Origin: Thermaerobacillus caldiproteolyticus
Lineage (GTDB): Bacteria; Bacillota; Bacilli; Bacillales; Anoxybacillaceae
NCBI RefSeq assembly: GCF_013761245.1
Contig: NZ_JACDUT010000007.1
Location: forward strand, 124,001-188,000
Reading direction: 5' to 3'
Length of the DNA: 64,000 bases
In this document: positions 41,974-53,006 of the stretch, piece by piece
How positions within the stretch are numbered: position 1 is the first letter of the stretch
Layout of the letters: each line of letters opens with the position of its first letter
Program-made: the position numbers and the translations under genes
The notes under the pieces: model-generated
What the model was told of the DNA's origin: nothing
Databases searched by the model: none
The model's input: only the letters and a program-made list of their open reading frames with translations

Positions 41974-42139
41974 ATGGTGTTGCGAGGACATGGCGTTTAG
42001 TTGCACATTCAATTATAGTGAAGATTATTCTCTTTTGCAAGAGGAAAATGTGTTTAAAAAATAGAAAAGCGGATATGATGAAAAAAGGGATGAAGATGAG
42101 TCATAACGAATAATAATGAAGTAAGGGCAGGAGGTTTTG

Positions 42140-42169
42140 TTTGACCTTCATTGACCAATTATGTATCAT
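42140..42169 (+). promoter_or_regulatory. CtsR operator and clpP promoter
   Basis: The direct repeat TTTGACC-TTCA-TTGACC (42140-42156) is the reverse complement of the CtsR heat-shock operator (GGTCAAA repeats). It covers a -35 TTGACC (42141-42146) with TATCAT (42164-42169) 17 bp downstream; a second TTGACC (42151-42156) fits another -10 (42174-42179). Heat or stress release of CtsR should induce clpP. Confidence 0.85.
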
Positions 42170-42213
42170 AAAAATACATACGATTTTAACCGATTGGTAA
42201 AGGAGGAAGTTCC

Positions 42214-42804
42214 ATGAATTTAATTCCTACAGTTATTGAGCAAACAAGTCGCGGTGAACGCGCATATGACATTTACTCCCGTTTGTTAAAAGACCGCATT
42301 ATTATTCTCGGTAGCCAAATTGATGACCATGTGGCCAACTCGATCGTTTCGCAGCTTTTATTTTTAGCCGCAGAAGATCCAGAAAAGGATATCTCTCTTT
42401 ACATTAACAGCCCAGGTGGTTCGATTACAGCAGGAATGGCGATTTATGACACAATGCAATTTATTAAGCCTGATGTATCAACGATTTGCATTGGAATGGC
42501 TGCATCCATGGGTGCATTTTTGCTTGCAGCAGGAGCAAAAGGAAAACGATTCGCTTTACCAAATAGCGAAATCATGATTCACCAACCTCTTGGAGGCGTG
42601 CAAGGTCAAGCGACAGAAATCGAAATTGCTGCTAAACGCATTCTTTTCTTACGCGATAAATTAAATCGTATCCTTTCCGAGAACACAGGACAACCAATTG
42701 AAGTCATCGAACGAGACACCGACCGTGATAACTTTATGACAGCGGAAAAAGCAAAAGAATATGGATTAATTGACCGTGTCTTAACAAGAGTCGATGAAAA
42801 ATAA
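42214..42804 (+). CDS. clpP: ATP-dependent Clp protease proteolytic subunit ClpP
   Basis: A 196-residue serine protease that forms a 14-mer and works with ClpX or ClpC. The catalytic triad is visible: Ser98 in [11 protein letters not shown], His123 in MIHQPLGG and an Asp near 172 in [12 protein letters not shown] 42214 follows AAAGGAGG. It is the only plus-strand gene of the conserved backbone, between tRNA-Arg and crh, and carries a CtsR operator upstream. ClpXP also degrades proteins tagged by the tmRNA encoded at 28 kb. Confidence 0.98.
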   Translation: MNLIPTVIEQTSRGERAYDIYSRLLKDRIIILGSQIDDHVANSIVSQLLFLAAEDPEKDISLYINSPGGSITAGMAIYDTMQFIKPDVSTICIGMAASMGAFLLAAGAKGKRFALPNSEIMIHQPLGGVQGQATEIEIAAKRILFLRDKLNRILSENTGQPIEVIERDTDRDNFMTAEKAKEYGLIDRVLTRVDEK

Positions 42805-42825
42805 TCGACGTTTTTATTAACGAAT

Positions 42826-42864
42826 GAGGCTGTTCTCTTTTTATGTGGGAACAGCCTCGTTTTT
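42826..42864 (+). terminator. clpP terminator
   Basis: A 10-bp perfect stem GAGGCTGTTC/GAACAGCCTC (42826-42835 with 42849-42858) followed by GTTTTTA. It stands between the convergent clpP and crh genes. Confidence 0.85.
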
Positions 42865-42873
42865 ATCGATTTA

Positions 42874-43131
42874 TTATCCTTCGTTTTGTACGTACTTAGC
42901 TAACGCTTCAAGCGCTTCTTTTTCATCCGGACCGTCAGCAATGAGTGTAATGACAGCCCCTGAACTGATCGCCAAGCTCATTAATCCCATAATACTTTTT
43001 GCGTTGACTTTTTTTCCGTCTTTCTCTAAATAAATATCCGACGAAAACCGGTTTGCTTCTTGTACGAATAACGCGGCTGGACGTGCCTGTAATCCCGTTT
43101 TTAGCAACACTTCCACTTGTTTTTCCACCAT
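42874..43131 (-). CDS. crh: Crh, catabolite repression HPr-like protein
   Basis: An 85-residue HPr homologue. At the position of the phosphocarrier His15 it has Gln (TGLQARPAA), so it cannot take part in sugar transport, while Ser46 (NAKSIMGLM) is kept and can be phosphorylated by HprK, encoded at 61.4 kb in this window. P-Ser-Crh is a co-repressor of CcpA. It is the last gene of the yvcI-rapZ-yvcK-whiA-crh operon. ATG 43131 is used. Confidence 0.96.
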   Translation of the reverse strand: MVEKQVEVLLKTGLQARPAALFVQEANRFSSDIYLEKDGKKVNAKSIMGLMSLAISSGAVITLIADGPDEKEALEALAKYVQNEG

Positions 43132-43151
43132 ATTCCTGTCTCCCCTTCACT

Positions 43152-44114
43152 CTAAAGTGATTTATGAAAATCAATTGGTTGACCAGCCCGTAGTTTTTCG
43201 GCAATCTCATCAATTTTCCTTAATCGATGATTGATTCCTGATTTGCTTATCTTTCCTCCGGATACCATTTCACCTAGTTCTTTTAACGTAACATCTTGAT
43301 AATTAATTCTTAATTCAGCAATTTCCCGCAATTTTTCTGGAAGCGCGCTTAGACCGATCGTTTCATCAATGTAGCGAATGTTTTCGATTTGCCGAAGAGC
43401 TGCACCAATTGTTTTATTTAAATTCGCTGTTTCACAGTTAACAAGGCGGTTTACTGAGTTTCTCATATCACGAACAATCCGGACATCTTCAAATCGAAGC
43501 AGCGCTTGATGAGCGCCAATAATATTTAAGAACTCAGCAATTTTTTCCGCCTCTTTTAAATACGTAATAAACCCTTTTTTTCGTTCTAACGTTTTGGCAT
43601 TGAGAAAAAAGTGACTGTTCATTAATTCACATAATGAATCGCTATGTTCCTTATATAGCGAAAAAATTTCAAGATGATACGATGAGGTTTCCGGGTTATT
43701 GACCGAGCCTCCCGCTAGAAACGCGCCACGCAAATACGCGCGTTTACAGCATTTCTTTTTGACGAGCTCGGGAGAAATGACGCGAATAAGAGAAAAATCT
43801 TCCTCTAATATTTTCAAATCCTCTAACAGCTCACGAGCACCTTCTACTACTCGAACGATATACACATTATTTTTCTTTAACCGCATTTTTTTGCGGACTA
43901 ATAACTCTACTGTAACGGAATATCCTTTTTTCATTAGCGTGTAAATTCTTCGGGCAATCGCCGCGTTTTCCGTTTGCACATCAACGGTTACTCTTCGATT
44001 CGAAAAAGAGAGCGAACCATTCATGCGCAAAAGCGCGGATAATTCTGCTTTCAAACAGCAAGGTTTCACTTCAAGGCTCGTTAATTCTTTTTTCGTTTCC
44101 GACGCAAACGACAT
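43152..44114 (-). CDS. whiA: DNA-binding protein WhiA
   Basis: A 320-residue protein with an N-terminal homing-endonuclease-like fold lacking catalytic acids and a C-terminal helix-turn-helix (about 265-310, [26 protein letters not shown]). In Streptomyces it activates sporulation genes; in B. subtilis it affects division and chromosome segregation. The start is ATG 44114 ([11 protein letters not shown]) with GGAGGTGG upstream, ten codons inside the longest frame. It lies between yvcK and crh. Confidence 0.96.
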   Translation of the reverse strand: MSFASETKKELTSLEVKPCCLKAELSALLRMNGSLSFSNRRVTVDVQTENAAIARRIYTLMKKGYSVTVELLVRKKMRLKKNNVYIVRVVEGARELLEDLKILEEDFSLIRVISPELVKKKCCKRAYLRGAFLAGGSVNNPETSSYHLEIFSLYKEHSDSLCELMNSHFFLNAKTLERKKGFITYLKEAEKIAEFLNIIGAHQALLRFEDVRIVRDMRNSVNRLVNCETANLNKTIGAALRQIENIRYIDETIGLSALPEKLREIAELRINYQDVTLKELGEMVSGGKISKSGINHRLRKIDEIAEKLRAGQPIDFHKSL

Positions 44115-44189
44115 CGTTGCCACCTCCGTATTCATTGTTTGCAAAGAGGAAGAAGGAGGTGCTAAAAGGATTCGATAGAGCTGGAAGGA

Positions 44190-45149
44190 TTATGTTGGTA
44201 ACAGTGAAACAAGCAATGACGCAACTTTTTTTGTGTCATGACGAATGACTTGATCTTCGTAGCTAACGATATGGTCACGAATGACCGTCAGCCCTAATTC
44301 CGTTAATTTTTCACTATCATCCTTGACCGGTTCTGCTAACTCTTCGGCGTAACGCTGTTGAATCTCCTCTGGAATATGTCCGCTGTTCACAACAATCATA
44401 TCTAAAAAAGCGCAACCCATATGAGCATATAGCGCTTTCACATGATCGCTTGCAGTATAATGTAATGTTTCACCAGCTTGGGTCATGACATTGCATATAT
44501 AAATTTTTTTCGCTTTTGCTCGACAAACTTCTCGACCGATTTTTGGAACTAATAAATTAGGTAAAATACTTGTATATAAACTACCTGGGCCAATCACAAT
44601 TAAATCAGCAGCACGAATTTCATCGATCGTTTCGGAAAGCGGTTCAATGTTCTCCGGCGTTAAAAATACTTTTTTAATTTTTTTTCCCGAATAAGGAATT
44701 TTCGACTCCCCAGAAACAATCGTTCCGTCTTCCATTTCAGCATGAAGGATAACGCTCTTATTGGCAGCTGGCAACACTTTGCCGCGCACATTGAGCACCT
44801 TGCTCATCTCCCGAATCGCCCGAACGAAATCCCCTGTGATCGATGTCATTGCTGCTAAAATTAAATTTCCCAACGAATGTCCGGATAGTCCATTACCATT
44901 TGCAAAACGATGCTGAAATAACTCGACAATGAGCGGTTCCACATCTGAAAGCGCCGCTAGTACGTTTCGAATATCTCCCGGTGGTGGCATATCGAGTTCA
45001 TCCCTCAGTCTTCCCGAACTGCCTCCATCATCTGCAACTGTGACAATTGCTGTGATGTCAACGGCATATTGTTTTAACCCACGTAACAATACCGGCAGTC
45101 CCGTTCCTCCACCAATGATGACAATCTTAGGATGTCTTTTTTTACTCAT
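44190..45149 (-). CDS. yvcK: gluconeogenesis factor YvcK (GlmR)
   Basis: A 319-residue Rossmann-like protein of the CofD/UPF0052 family. [17 protein letters not shown] and [16 protein letters not shown] bind UDP-GlcNAc or related ligands; [12 protein letters not shown] follows. In B. subtilis it is needed on gluconeogenic carbon sources and stimulates GlmS to supply cell wall precursors. ATG 45149 overlaps the rapZ stop as ATGA, so the pair is coupled. Confidence 0.96.
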   Translation of the reverse strand: MSKKRHPKIVIIGGGTGLPVLLRGLKQYAVDITAIVTVADDGGSSGRLRDELDMPPPGDIRNVLAALSDVEPLIVELFQHRFANGNGLSGHSLGNLILAAMTSITGDFVRAIREMSKVLNVRGKVLPAANKSVILHAEMEDGTIVSGESKIPYSGKKIKKVFLTPENIEPLSETIDEIRAADLIVIGPGSLYTSILPNLLVPKIGREVCRAKAKKIYICNVMTQAGETLHYTASDHVKALYAHMGCAFLDMIVVNSGHIPEEIQQRYAEELAEPVKDDSEKLTELGLTVIRDHIVSYEDQVIRHDTKKVASLLVSLLPT

Positions 45150-46039
45150 TTATATTTTTCCTTTCTCCTCTCCATGTCACGGTGCGAAACATGGGTTTTG
45201 TAGTCTTTCGCAAAATGGTTGGCAATATATTCAGCAAGGGCAACAGACCGATGCTGTCCTCCAGTGCAACCGATTGCGATGACAAGCTGGCTTTTTCCTT
45301 CCCGCTTATAATGAGGAAGCATAAAAGTCAATAAATCAATCACTTTTTCCAAAAACTTTTGTGTTTCATTCCATTTTAATACGTAAGTAGAAACTTCTTC
45401 ATCCAGTCCCGTTTTCGGTCTCATATGTTCAATGTAATGCGGGTTCGGCAAAAAACGCACATCAAATACTAAATCTGCATCAATTGGAAGACCATATTTA
45501 AAACCGAACGAAACCACGTTTACCGTAAACGTTTGATGCGCATGGGACGAAAATTGCTGTAAAATTTTCTCCCGTAATTCTCTTGGTTTTAAATCTGATG
45601 TATCGTAAATGATTTGCGCTCTTCCCTTTAGCTCCTCAAGCAATTGTCGCTCAAGACGGATTCCTTCAAGCGGTAATCCGTTTGGCGCAAGCGGATGCGT
45701 GCGGCGCGTTTCTTTATAGCGCGCAACGAGCGTCGAATCTTTTGCATCAAGGAATAAAATTTGTGGCGTTACCCATGACTGTTCCGCTAAATCATCTAAT
45801 GCGGTAAACAAGCTTTCGAAAAAGTCGCGGCTACGCAAGTCCATGACCAGTGCTACTTTATTCATTTTATTCCCCGACTCTTTCATTAACTCCAAAAATT
45901 TTGGAAGCAATGTTGGTGGTAAGTTATCGACGCAAAAAAAGCCTAAATCCTCAAAACTTTGAATTGCTACCGTCTTTCCTGCTCCTGACATTCCCGTAAT
46001 AATGACCATTTGAATGTTACTTGTGGAACCTGTGCTCAT
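45146..46039 (-). CDS. rapZ: RNase adapter-like ATPase RapZ (YvcJ)
   Basis: A 297-residue nucleotide-binding protein. [28 protein letters not shown] holds the Walker A motif and a following adjacent motif, DLRSRDFF the second segment, and [18 protein letters not shown] the C-terminal domain. E. coli RapZ controls GlmZ RNA decay; in B. subtilis YvcJ hydrolyses GTP and affects competence. ATG 46039 has AGGAGGGGAG upstream. Four-base overlap with yvcK. Confidence 0.96.
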   Translation of the reverse strand: MSTGSTSNIQMVIITGMSGAGKTVAIQSFEDLGFFCVDNLPPTLLPKFLELMKESGNKMNKVALVMDLRSRDFFESLFTALDDLAEQSWVTPQILFLDAKDSTLVARYKETRRTHPLAPNGLPLEGIRLERQLLEELKGRAQIIYDTSDLKPRELREKILQQFSSHAHQTFTVNVVSFGFKYGLPIDADLVFDVRFLPNPHYIEHMRPKTGLDEEVSTYVLKWNETQKFLEKVIDLLTFMLPHYKREGKSQLVIAIGCTGGQHRSVALAEYIANHFAKDYKTHVSHRDMERRKEKYK

Positions 46040-46060
46040 CTCTATCTCCCCTCCTCTCTC

Positions 46061-46555
46061 TTAACTTGGGTCTAAGCGGTAAGAAAGCAGTTGAAAATCT
46101 TCGGTATACGTAAACGTTCCGTATATAATGCCAGAGCCTTTCAATACATAATCTAAAATATGATAATCTCCTGGTGCCATGGGAAGCTCATGAACCGTCT
46201 CAATCGGATGCCATTCTAAATTTCCTTCTTCACAATAAGGTACATGTTCCCCTTCAAACTGGTGGGCAAAAAATGTAAACATCATCCATTCTGATACCAC
46301 TTGTTCTTGTTCTTTGATAAGAATAGTAAAAACCCCTTTTAGCTCCGGGTTTTTTAAATAGATTCCTGTTTCTTCACGATATTCTCGTATACAAGCTTCG
46401 CGAATGGATTCTCCTTGCTCCATTTTCCCTCCCGGAGCGACCCACCAGCCGCGCCTTGGTTTTTGCAGCAATAACACTTTTCCATCTTTGACAAGCACAC
46501 AATTTGTCACGCGTTGCAACACGCTCACCTCAACATCATTCAATACAAATTCCAA
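46061..46555 (-). CDS. yvcI: Nudix hydrolase YvcI
   Basis: A Nudix hydrolase with the box GGKMEQGESIREACIREYREETG near residues 43-65, expected to hydrolyse a nucleoside diphosphate derivative; the substrate is unknown. The start is uncertain: the longest frame begins with TTG 46555 only two bases after AGGAG, while B. subtilis YvcI begins close to LQRVTNCVL, which would place the start near 46528-46516 (GTG or TTG, AGGTGA upstream). First gene of the yvcI-rapZ-yvcK-whiA-crh operon. Confidence 0.88.
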   Translation of the reverse strand: MEFVLNDVEVSVLQRVTNCVLVKDGKVLLLQKPRRGWWVAPGGKMEQGESIREACIREYREETGIYLKNPELKGVFTILIKEQEQVVSEWMMFTFFAHQFEGEHVPYCEEGNLEWHPIETVHELPMAPGDYHILDYVLKGSGIIYGTFTYTEDFQLLSYRLDPS

Positions 46556-46600
46556 AACTCCTATTTGTTTTATTATACTATTTCTGACAAAGAGCTACAA

Positions 46601-46775
46601 TCAAGAAAAGCGGAGATGACAGCCGAACATCGAACATCGTGTCCCTCCTGCCGAAGCAGAACTGAATCGCCGCAAAGAGGGGCATCAAAGCTAGACATCA
46701 AGAAAAGCAGAAGCGCCCCAATTTCGCCTAAAAACTGTCCGCGTCCTGTGGGCAAGACGAAATGTTGTCATCCTA
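46601..46775. repeat. dispersed repeat, copies at 46601-46620 and 46701-46775
   Basis: The stretch 46701-46775 matches 62373-62450 with scattered differences; both begin AGAAAAG, share CCTAAAA near the middle and CGTCCTGTG-GCAA, and end ATCCTA. A shorter match to the repeat head (CAAGAAAAGCGGAG) is at 46602-46615. Neither encodes protein. This fills the otherwise gene-free 46556-46800 gap. Confidence 0.6.
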
Positions 46776-46804
46776 AGCTTCCTCGAGACTAAATCATAAA
46801 AAAG

Positions 46805-46830
46805 AAGCACGGGAAAGGGTACCCGTGCTT
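46805..46830 (-). terminator. trxB terminator
   Basis: A 9-bp perfect stem AAGCACGGG/CCCGTGCTT (46805-46813 with 46822-46830) followed on the minus strand by TTCTTTTTT. It lies about 100 bp after the trxB stop codon. Confidence 0.82.
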
Positions 46831-46933
46831 AACAAAAAGATCTATATAAAAGGGGGTCAATTACTTATCTTTAGAATACAGAAAAATTATTTCATACGTG
46901 TTACAATCGAGTTAAACATGTATTACGATTTCA

Positions 46934-47926
<993 letters not shown>

Positions 47927-47972
47927 TTATCCTTATCGTATATAATTGGCATACAAACGTCTATTAATTTGC

Positions 47973-49457
47973 TCAAGACAAAAGTTCTTTTACTTTCTTC
48001 ACATATTTTTTCACCGTTGATAAAGAAACATTATATTTCTCTGCGATGAATTTTTGGGTAATATACTGTCCTTGTTGCTGCCTCCATACATACTCGGTTG
48101 CCGCAGCCCATGCAGAATGATTAGAAAAGTGCTCGGTTGTTTCTAGCGCTTTTACAAATATATAAAACCAAGTGATGTACATTTTTTCATCGTCAAAATG
48201 ATTTTTTTCCCATAATCGATTAATGACTAAGTGGCTATCAGCTATATAAACAGGAATAAGCGGATTCGTTTCAAAGAGAACATAGTCAGCAAATTGTTTA
48301 ATTAACGGATGGTTAGCCATATGGCGTTTTACATTGCTATAAGCCACTAATTCGTTCTTATAGAGGGATTTGCTCATTAAATATAACCCGTACAAAATTT
48401 CCTCTGTTTTCGTACCGTTGAGCCATTGTGTAATTTTTTCTATTTCCTTCTGTATGAAGAGGGGAGAGTCGTTCCAAGGTTCTTGGCCTTGCTTGTCCGG
48501 GCTTAAGTTGATGACTTTTTCCCAAGCGGTTTTTGCCAGTTGGTCATGTCCTGTATAATAAGCAGCATAGGAAAGCCAATAATAAAAAGAATAATCACCG
48601 TCAAAACGAATTTTATATAAGTGCCGCAACCATTTAAATGCAAGGTCAAAACGACCGACAAGCGCAAACGTTGCCCCAAGCTTGTAACGATGTTCGACTA
48701 AAAAAGGATGAACACGCGCTAATTGCTGAACAAGGCGGTCGACTTGCTTATCATCGCGTAAATAGTAGTAAAACACAAGCCGATTACAAAGAGCGTGCAA
48801 ATTACCCGGATTTCGTTCGAGCACTTCGTGAATAATTTCTTGTGCTCTTTTTGCATTTCCCATGTAAAAATGCGCTAACGCCAAGTTATTATAAGCAGAC
48901 CAAAATTCCGGATAATCAGCAATAATGCTTTCTAGCACGTTGATCGCATCGCGAAAATCCCCTTTTTCGAGCAGTGTGCGCGCTTTCTCTTGCTTCACAA
49001 TTAAATCATCTTGATTGCCGATCTCATCATAATCTTCGTTTTCAATGCTTAATAATTCGATTAAATCTTCCGTCTCATCTGCAAAATCGCCGTTAGGATC
49101 GCGCTCGAGATATGTTTCTGCATATTTCATGGCTTCACGAAATAAGCCGAGATGCGCATAATTATTAGCTAGAAAATAAAAACATTCATTCATCTCGCGG
49201 TCAAGTTCGTGAATTACTTTGAAAAACAACTGATTCGATGCTTGATATTCGCCTAACTCTGCTAAAACAACAGCGAGCTGGGAGACAAACATCGCTTCAC
49301 GTGCATTTAGCTGCACCGCTCGTTCCAAATACTTTTTCGCCTTATATAGATCACGACGTCGGTAAGCGTTTATTCCTTTTTCAAAATAATATTCACCGCT
49401 CTGAACGAACGGAATGATTTTTGCTGTCGATCGATTCGGTTTCAATTGTTTTCCCAT
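47973..49457 (-). CDS. yvcD: tetratricopeptide repeat protein YvcD
   Basis: A 494-residue soluble protein. About six TPR units fill residues 20-330 (for example GINAYRRRDLYKAKKYLERAVQ and YNNLALAHFYMGNAKRAQEI), and the last 30 residues resemble a helix-turn-helix (FIAEKYNVSLSTVKKYVKKVKELL). The role is unknown; it is conserved between trxB and the his operon in Bacilli. ATG 49457 follows GGAGGACTAG. Confidence 0.88.
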   Translation of the reverse strand: MGKQLKPNRSTAKIIPFVQSGEYYFEKGINAYRRRDLYKAKKYLERAVQLNAREAMFVSQLAVVLAELGEYQASNQLFFKVIHELDREMNECFYFLANNYAHLGLFREAMKYAETYLERDPNGDFADETEDLIELLSIENEDYDEIGNQDDLIVKQEKARTLLEKGDFRDAINVLESIIADYPEFWSAYNNLALAHFYMGNAKRAQEIIHEVLERNPGNLHALCNRLVFYYYLRDDKQVDRLVQQLARVHPFLVEHRYKLGATFALVGRFDLAFKWLRHLYKIRFDGDYSFYYWLSYAAYYTGHDQLAKTAWEKVINLSPDKQGQEPWNDSPLFIQKEIEKITQWLNGTKTEEILYGLYLMSKSLYKNELVAYSNVKRHMANHPLIKQFADYVLFETNPLIPVYIADSHLVINRLWEKNHFDDEKMYITWFYIFVKALETTEHFSNHSAWAAATEYVWRQQQGQYITQKFIAEKYNVSLSTVKKYVKKVKELLS

Positions 49458-49546
49458 CTAGTCCTCCATATTCCGTTGAATTCACCGAACAGAAGTATAG
49501 CATATTCTTGCGCCGAACAGTAAGGTTTCCAGAAAAAATAACAAAA

Positions 49547-49625
49547 GCTGACTCAAAAGTCGTCAAGCCCTTCCGATACAATACATCCTGCCATCATCAG
49601 GGGAAGCTAGACGACATGAGTCAGC
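49547..49625 (-). terminator. long hairpin at the end of the his operon
   Basis: GCTGACTCA (49547-49555) pairs with TGAGTCAGC (49617-49625), and GTCGTC (49559-49564) with GACGAC (49610-49615), around a 45-base loop. The minus strand continues TTTTGTTATTTTTT, so it can terminate his transcription. The outer GCTGAC-CAAAA motif recalls the repeat at 18233-18352. Confidence 0.65.
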
Positions 49626-49631
49626 CTCTCG

Positions 49632-50264
49632 CTATTGTTTCGCTGCATGACGCTCGCTTAATACGTTCAAAACGGCATCAAGCGGAAGTTTTTGTTCCCG
49701 TAAAAGCACAAGCAAGTGATACAACAAATCCGCTACTTCCCATTTCAATTCTTCCGGATTGCGATTTTTTGCAGCAATAATCACTTCTGCAGCTTCTTCG
49801 CCGACCTTCTTTAAAATTTTATCAATCCCTTTTTCAAACAAATACGTGGTGTACGCTCCTTCTGGTCGTTCTGCTTCACGCTCAGCGATAACTTTTTCAA
49901 GCTGATCAATAATCGCGAACCGATCAGTCAATGGACGAAAGCTTTCTCCATCAACACGTTCAGAAAAGCAAGAATAGCTCCCCGTATGACAAGCAGGCCC
50001 AGCTGGTTCGACAAGCACAAGGAGCGCATCTTTATCGCAGTCATAACGCATTTCGACAATGCGTTGCGTGTTGCCGGAAGTCGCTCCTTTATGCCAAAGC
50101 TCCCCGCGCGAGCGGCTGTAAAACCAAGTTTCACCCGTTTCTAGCGACTTTTTGAGCGATTCTTCATTCATGTATGCAAGCGTCAACACTTCTTTACTTT
50201 GTGCATCTTGCACGATCGCTGGAACAAGTCCTTTTTCGTCAAATCGAATGTGAGAGACGTTCAC
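49632..50264 (-). CDS. hisIE: bifunctional phosphoribosyl-AMP cyclohydrolase / phosphoribosyl-ATP diphosphatase
   Basis: A 210-residue fusion for steps 2 and 3 of histidine synthesis. The N-terminal HisI part (1-115) has the Zn/Mg ligands in [11 protein letters not shown] and [12 protein letters not shown]; the C-terminal HisE part (about 118-205) has the MazG-like [12 protein letters not shown] and [12 protein letters not shown] 50264 overlaps the hisF stop as ATGA. Last gene of the operon. Confidence 0.97.
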   Translation of the reverse strand: MNVSHIRFDEKGLVPAIVQDAQSKEVLTLAYMNEESLKKSLETGETWFYSRSRGELWHKGATSGNTQRIVEMRYDCDKDALLVLVEPAGPACHTGSYSCFSERVDGESFRPLTDRFAIIDQLEKVIAEREAERPEGAYTTYLFEKGIDKILKKVGEEAAEVIIAAKNRNPEELKWEVADLLYHLLVLLREQKLPLDAVLNVLSERHAAKQ

Positions 50265-51019
50265 CGCACATTCACTCCTCTCTCTTTCAAATATGCTTTC
50301 ACTTCTTTCACCGATGTCTCTTTATAGTGAAAAATCGACGCTGCCAATGCCGCATCTGCTTTTCCTTCGCAAAACGCCTCAAGAAAATGTTCTGCCTTGC
50401 CCGCACCTCCTGAAGCAATGACAGGAACAGAAACCGCTTCGCTCACCTTTTTAGTTAACGCTAAATCAAAACCGTTTTTGCCGCCATCACAATTCATGCT
50501 CGTTAATAAAATTTCTCCCGCACCGCGCTTAACGGCTTCCTTCGCCCATTCGACCACTTCCCAGTCTGCTGCATTACGCCCCCCATGTGTATACACGCGC
50601 CAAGAGCCAAGCTCATCATCATATTTCGCGTCAATGGCGACAACGATGCATTGCGAACCGAAAAAATCGGCTCCCTCGTTAATAAGTTGCGGATTTTTAA
50701 CGGCTGCCGTATTTAAGGAAACTTTGTCCGCACCTGCGCGCAAAATCCTTTTCATATCCTCTAACGAATGAATCCCGCCGCCGACCGTAAAAGGAATCGC
50801 CAGTTGTGCAGCAACTTTCTCAACGACTTCAATCATTGTTTTCCGTCCTTCGTGGGAAGCGGAAATATCTAAAAACACAAGCTCATCCGCTCCTTGTTCA
50901 TCATAAAACTTCGCTAGTTCCACCGGATCGCCAGCGTCACGTAACTGAACAAATTGCACTCCTTTAACGACTCGTCCATCTTTGACATCTAAGCAAGGAA
51001 TAATGCGCTTTGTAATCAT
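50261..51019 (-). CDS. hisF: imidazole glycerol phosphate synthase subunit HisF
   Basis: A 252-residue TIM barrel that closes the imidazole ring, using ammonia made by His[18 protein letters not shown] carries the first catalytic Asp and VVAIDAK the second (near 130); [13 protein letters not shown] and [11 protein letters not shown] bind phosphate. It overlaps hisA and hisIE by four bases each. Confidence 0.98.
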   Translation of the reverse strand: MITKRIIPCLDVKDGRVVKGVQFVQLRDAGDPVELAKFYDEQGADELVFLDISASHEGRKTMIEVVEKVAAQLAIPFTVGGGIHSLEDMKRILRAGADKVSLNTAAVKNPQLINEGADFFGSQCIVVAIDAKYDDELGSWRVYTHGGRNAADWEVVEWAKEAVKRGAGEILLTSMNCDGGKNGFDLALTKKVSEAVSVPVIASGGAGKAEHFLEAFCEGKADAALAASIFHYKETSVKEVKAYLKERGVNVR

Positions 51020-51753
51020 TCGTCTTGCACCACCTTCAGCGCCTCAGCAACAGTAAACTGCTTCGTATATAGTGCTTTTCCTACAATAGCTCCAACAACG
51101 CCATCTTTCGTAAATTCCTTCAATGCTTTTATATCAGCAAGCGAACTTACTCCACCGGAGGCAATGACGTTTTTTCCGGTCACACGCGCCATTTCGGCAA
51201 CGGCTTGTATATTCGGCCCCGACAACATTCCATCTGTGGCAATGTCCGTAAAAATAAACGTCTGTGCTCCAGCTTCCGCTAGCTCTTTTCCGAGCTCTGT
51301 CGCTTTAACATTCGAAGTGTTTAACCACCCTTCTGTGGCGACAAAGCCGTTTTTTGCATCTATCCCAACTGCAATGCGTTCACCATATTTTTTTAGCATC
51401 TCTTTGACAAACGGTGGATTGGCGATAGCAGCACTTCCTAAAATCACGCGGGCAACCCCATTTTCCAAATAATACACGATATCTTCTTCCGTACGAATGC
51501 CGCCGCCAATTTGCACATTGACATTGAGCTGTTTCACCACTTCCAGTACAAAACGATCGTTAACGCGCTTTCCTTCTTTCGCACCGTCTAAATCAACCAT
51601 ATGAATCCATGTTGCTCCCTGTTCGGCAAACAATGCGGCCATGTCAACCGGCGAATCTCCATATACGGTCTCTTTATTATAATCACCTTGCAGAAGACGA
51701 ACACATTTGCCTCCGCGCATATCAATCGCCGGATAAATCGTAAACGCCGCCAT
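51016..51753 (-). CDS. hisA: ProFAR isomerase HisA
   Basis: A 245-residue TIM barrel homologous to HisF that isomerises N-5'-ProFAR to [24 protein letters not shown] has the catalytic Asp, [12 protein letters not shown] the phosphate site, and [14 protein letters not shown] the second acid. ATG 51753 overlaps the hisH stop (ATGA); the preceding GTG is less likely. Confidence 0.98.
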   Translation of the reverse strand: MAAFTIYPAIDMRGGKCVRLLQGDYNKETVYGDSPVDMAALFAEQGATWIHMVDLDGAKEGKRVNDRFVLEVVKQLNVNVQIGGGIRTEEDIVYYLENGVARVILGSAAIANPPFVKEMLKKYGERIAVGIDAKNGFVATEGWLNTSNVKATELGKELAEAGAQTFIFTDIATDGMLSGPNIQAVAEMARVTGKNVIASGGVSSLADIKALKEFTKDGVVGAIVGKALYTKQFTVAEALKVVQDE

Positions 51754-52388
51754 CACTCATTCCCCTTCCCTTCCACGATGTTTGCATAGTTTTGTAAAAT
51801 GCTCATGCCGATGTAGCTACTTTTTTCCGGGTGAAACTGTGTGCCAAACACGTTTCCTCTACCAACAACAGCAGGAACATCGACATCATAGGAGCTGCTC
51901 GCTAACACAACGTCTTTATCCTTCGTATCGACATAGTACGAATGCACAAAATAAACGTGTCCTTCTTCGACATTCGTTAGTAGCGGGGACGGATGGCGAA
52001 AGATAAGGCGATTCCATCCCATATGCGGCACTTTATACGTTTCACCGCTTGCGGTTACGCCCGGAAACCGGACGACGCGACCTTTCAATAATCGTAATCC
52101 TTCTGTTAATCCGTTTTCTTCGCTTTCTTCAAATAAAAGCTGCATGCCAAGACAGATGCCAAGTAAAGGGATTCCCTCATTGGCAGCTGTACGAATAAAT
52201 TCCGACAGCCCCGTCTCATTTAAAATGCGCATTGCATCCTTGAAGGAACCGACACCCGGCAAAATCAGACCCTTGGCTTCTTTTAATTTGTTGAGATCAT
52301 CAGAAATAAAATATTCATAGTCTAGGCGCTCTAACGCCTTGCTGACGCTATATAAATTGCCCATACCGTAATCAATAATGCCGATCAT
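51753..52388 (-). CDS. hisH: imidazole glycerol phosphate synthase subunit HisH
   Basis: A 211-residue class I glutamine amidotransferase feeding ammonia to His[17 protein letters not shown] contains the nucleophile Cys near 80, and GTQFHPEKS the His-x-Glu pair near 186-188. It directly abuts hisB (1 bp). Confidence 0.98.
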   Translation of the reverse strand: MIGIIDYGMGNLYSVSKALERLDYEYFISDDLNKLKEAKGLILPGVGSFKDAMRILNETGLSEFIRTAANEGIPLLGICLGMQLLFEESEENGLTEGLRLLKGRVVRFPGVTASGETYKVPHMGWNRLIFRHPSPLLTNVEEGHVYFVHSYYVDTKDKDVVLASSSYDVDVPAVVGRGNVFGTQFHPEKSSYIGMSILQNYANIVEGKGNE

Positions 52389-52976
52389 TTATAACATTCC
52401 CTTCGTTGATGGAACTCCTTTAATACGCGGGTCAATCATTGTTGCCTCATCCAATGCGCGCCCTAATGCTTTAAATACCGCTTCAATCATATGGTGCGTA
52501 TTGCGTCCATAATGGACGATAACGTGCAGATTCATGCGTGCTTCAAGGGCTAGCTTCCATAAAAATTCGTGAACTAATTCCACATCAAACGTCCCTACTT
52601 TTTGGCTTGGAAACTCACCGCGAAACTCGAAATGCGGACGGTTGCTCAAATCGATAACGACTTGTGCAAGCGCCTCATCCATCGGCACAAACGCATTGCC
52701 GTAACGTTTAATCCCTTTTTTGTCACCGAGCGCTTCCCGAAGCGCCTGCCCTAAACAAATGCCGATATCTTCTGTTGTATGGTGGTCATCAATGTCAATA
52801 TCGCCTTTGGCTTTGACCTGTAAATCGAACTGTCCATGCTTTGTAAACAAATCGAGCATATGGGTTAAAAACGGTACCCCTGTATCTAACTCCGCTTTTC
52901 CTTCTCCATCAATAGCAAATTGCAGCTGAATATCAGTTTCTTTTGTCGTCCTTGAAATCGACGATTTCCGTACCAT
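52389..52976 (-). CDS. hisB: imidazoleglycerol-phosphate dehydratase
   Basis: A 195-residue Mn-dependent dehydratase, the monofunctional form without the phosphatase domain of E. coli His[14 protein letters not shown] and [19 protein letters not shown] are the first metal site, and its mirror [17 protein letters not shown] and [18 protein letters not shown] the second. Histidinol phosphatase must be encoded elsewhere. Confidence 0.98.
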   Translation of the reverse strand: MVRKSSISRTTKETDIQLQFAIDGEGKAELDTGVPFLTHMLDLFTKHGQFDLQVKAKGDIDIDDHHTTEDIGICLGQALREALGDKKGIKRYGNAFVPMDEALAQVVIDLSNRPHFEFRGEFPSQKVGTFDVELVHEFLWKLALEARMNLHVIVHYGRNTHHMIEAVFKALGRALDEATMIDPRIKGVPSTKGML

Positions 52977-53006
52977 TCCCGTTGCTCCCTTCTGTTCATT
53001 TGCTTG

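Noticed and set aside
42874-43131. Crh as a normal HPr (ptsH)
   Set aside because: Gln replaces His15 and the gene lies in the yvcI-rapZ-yvcK-whiA-crh operon.
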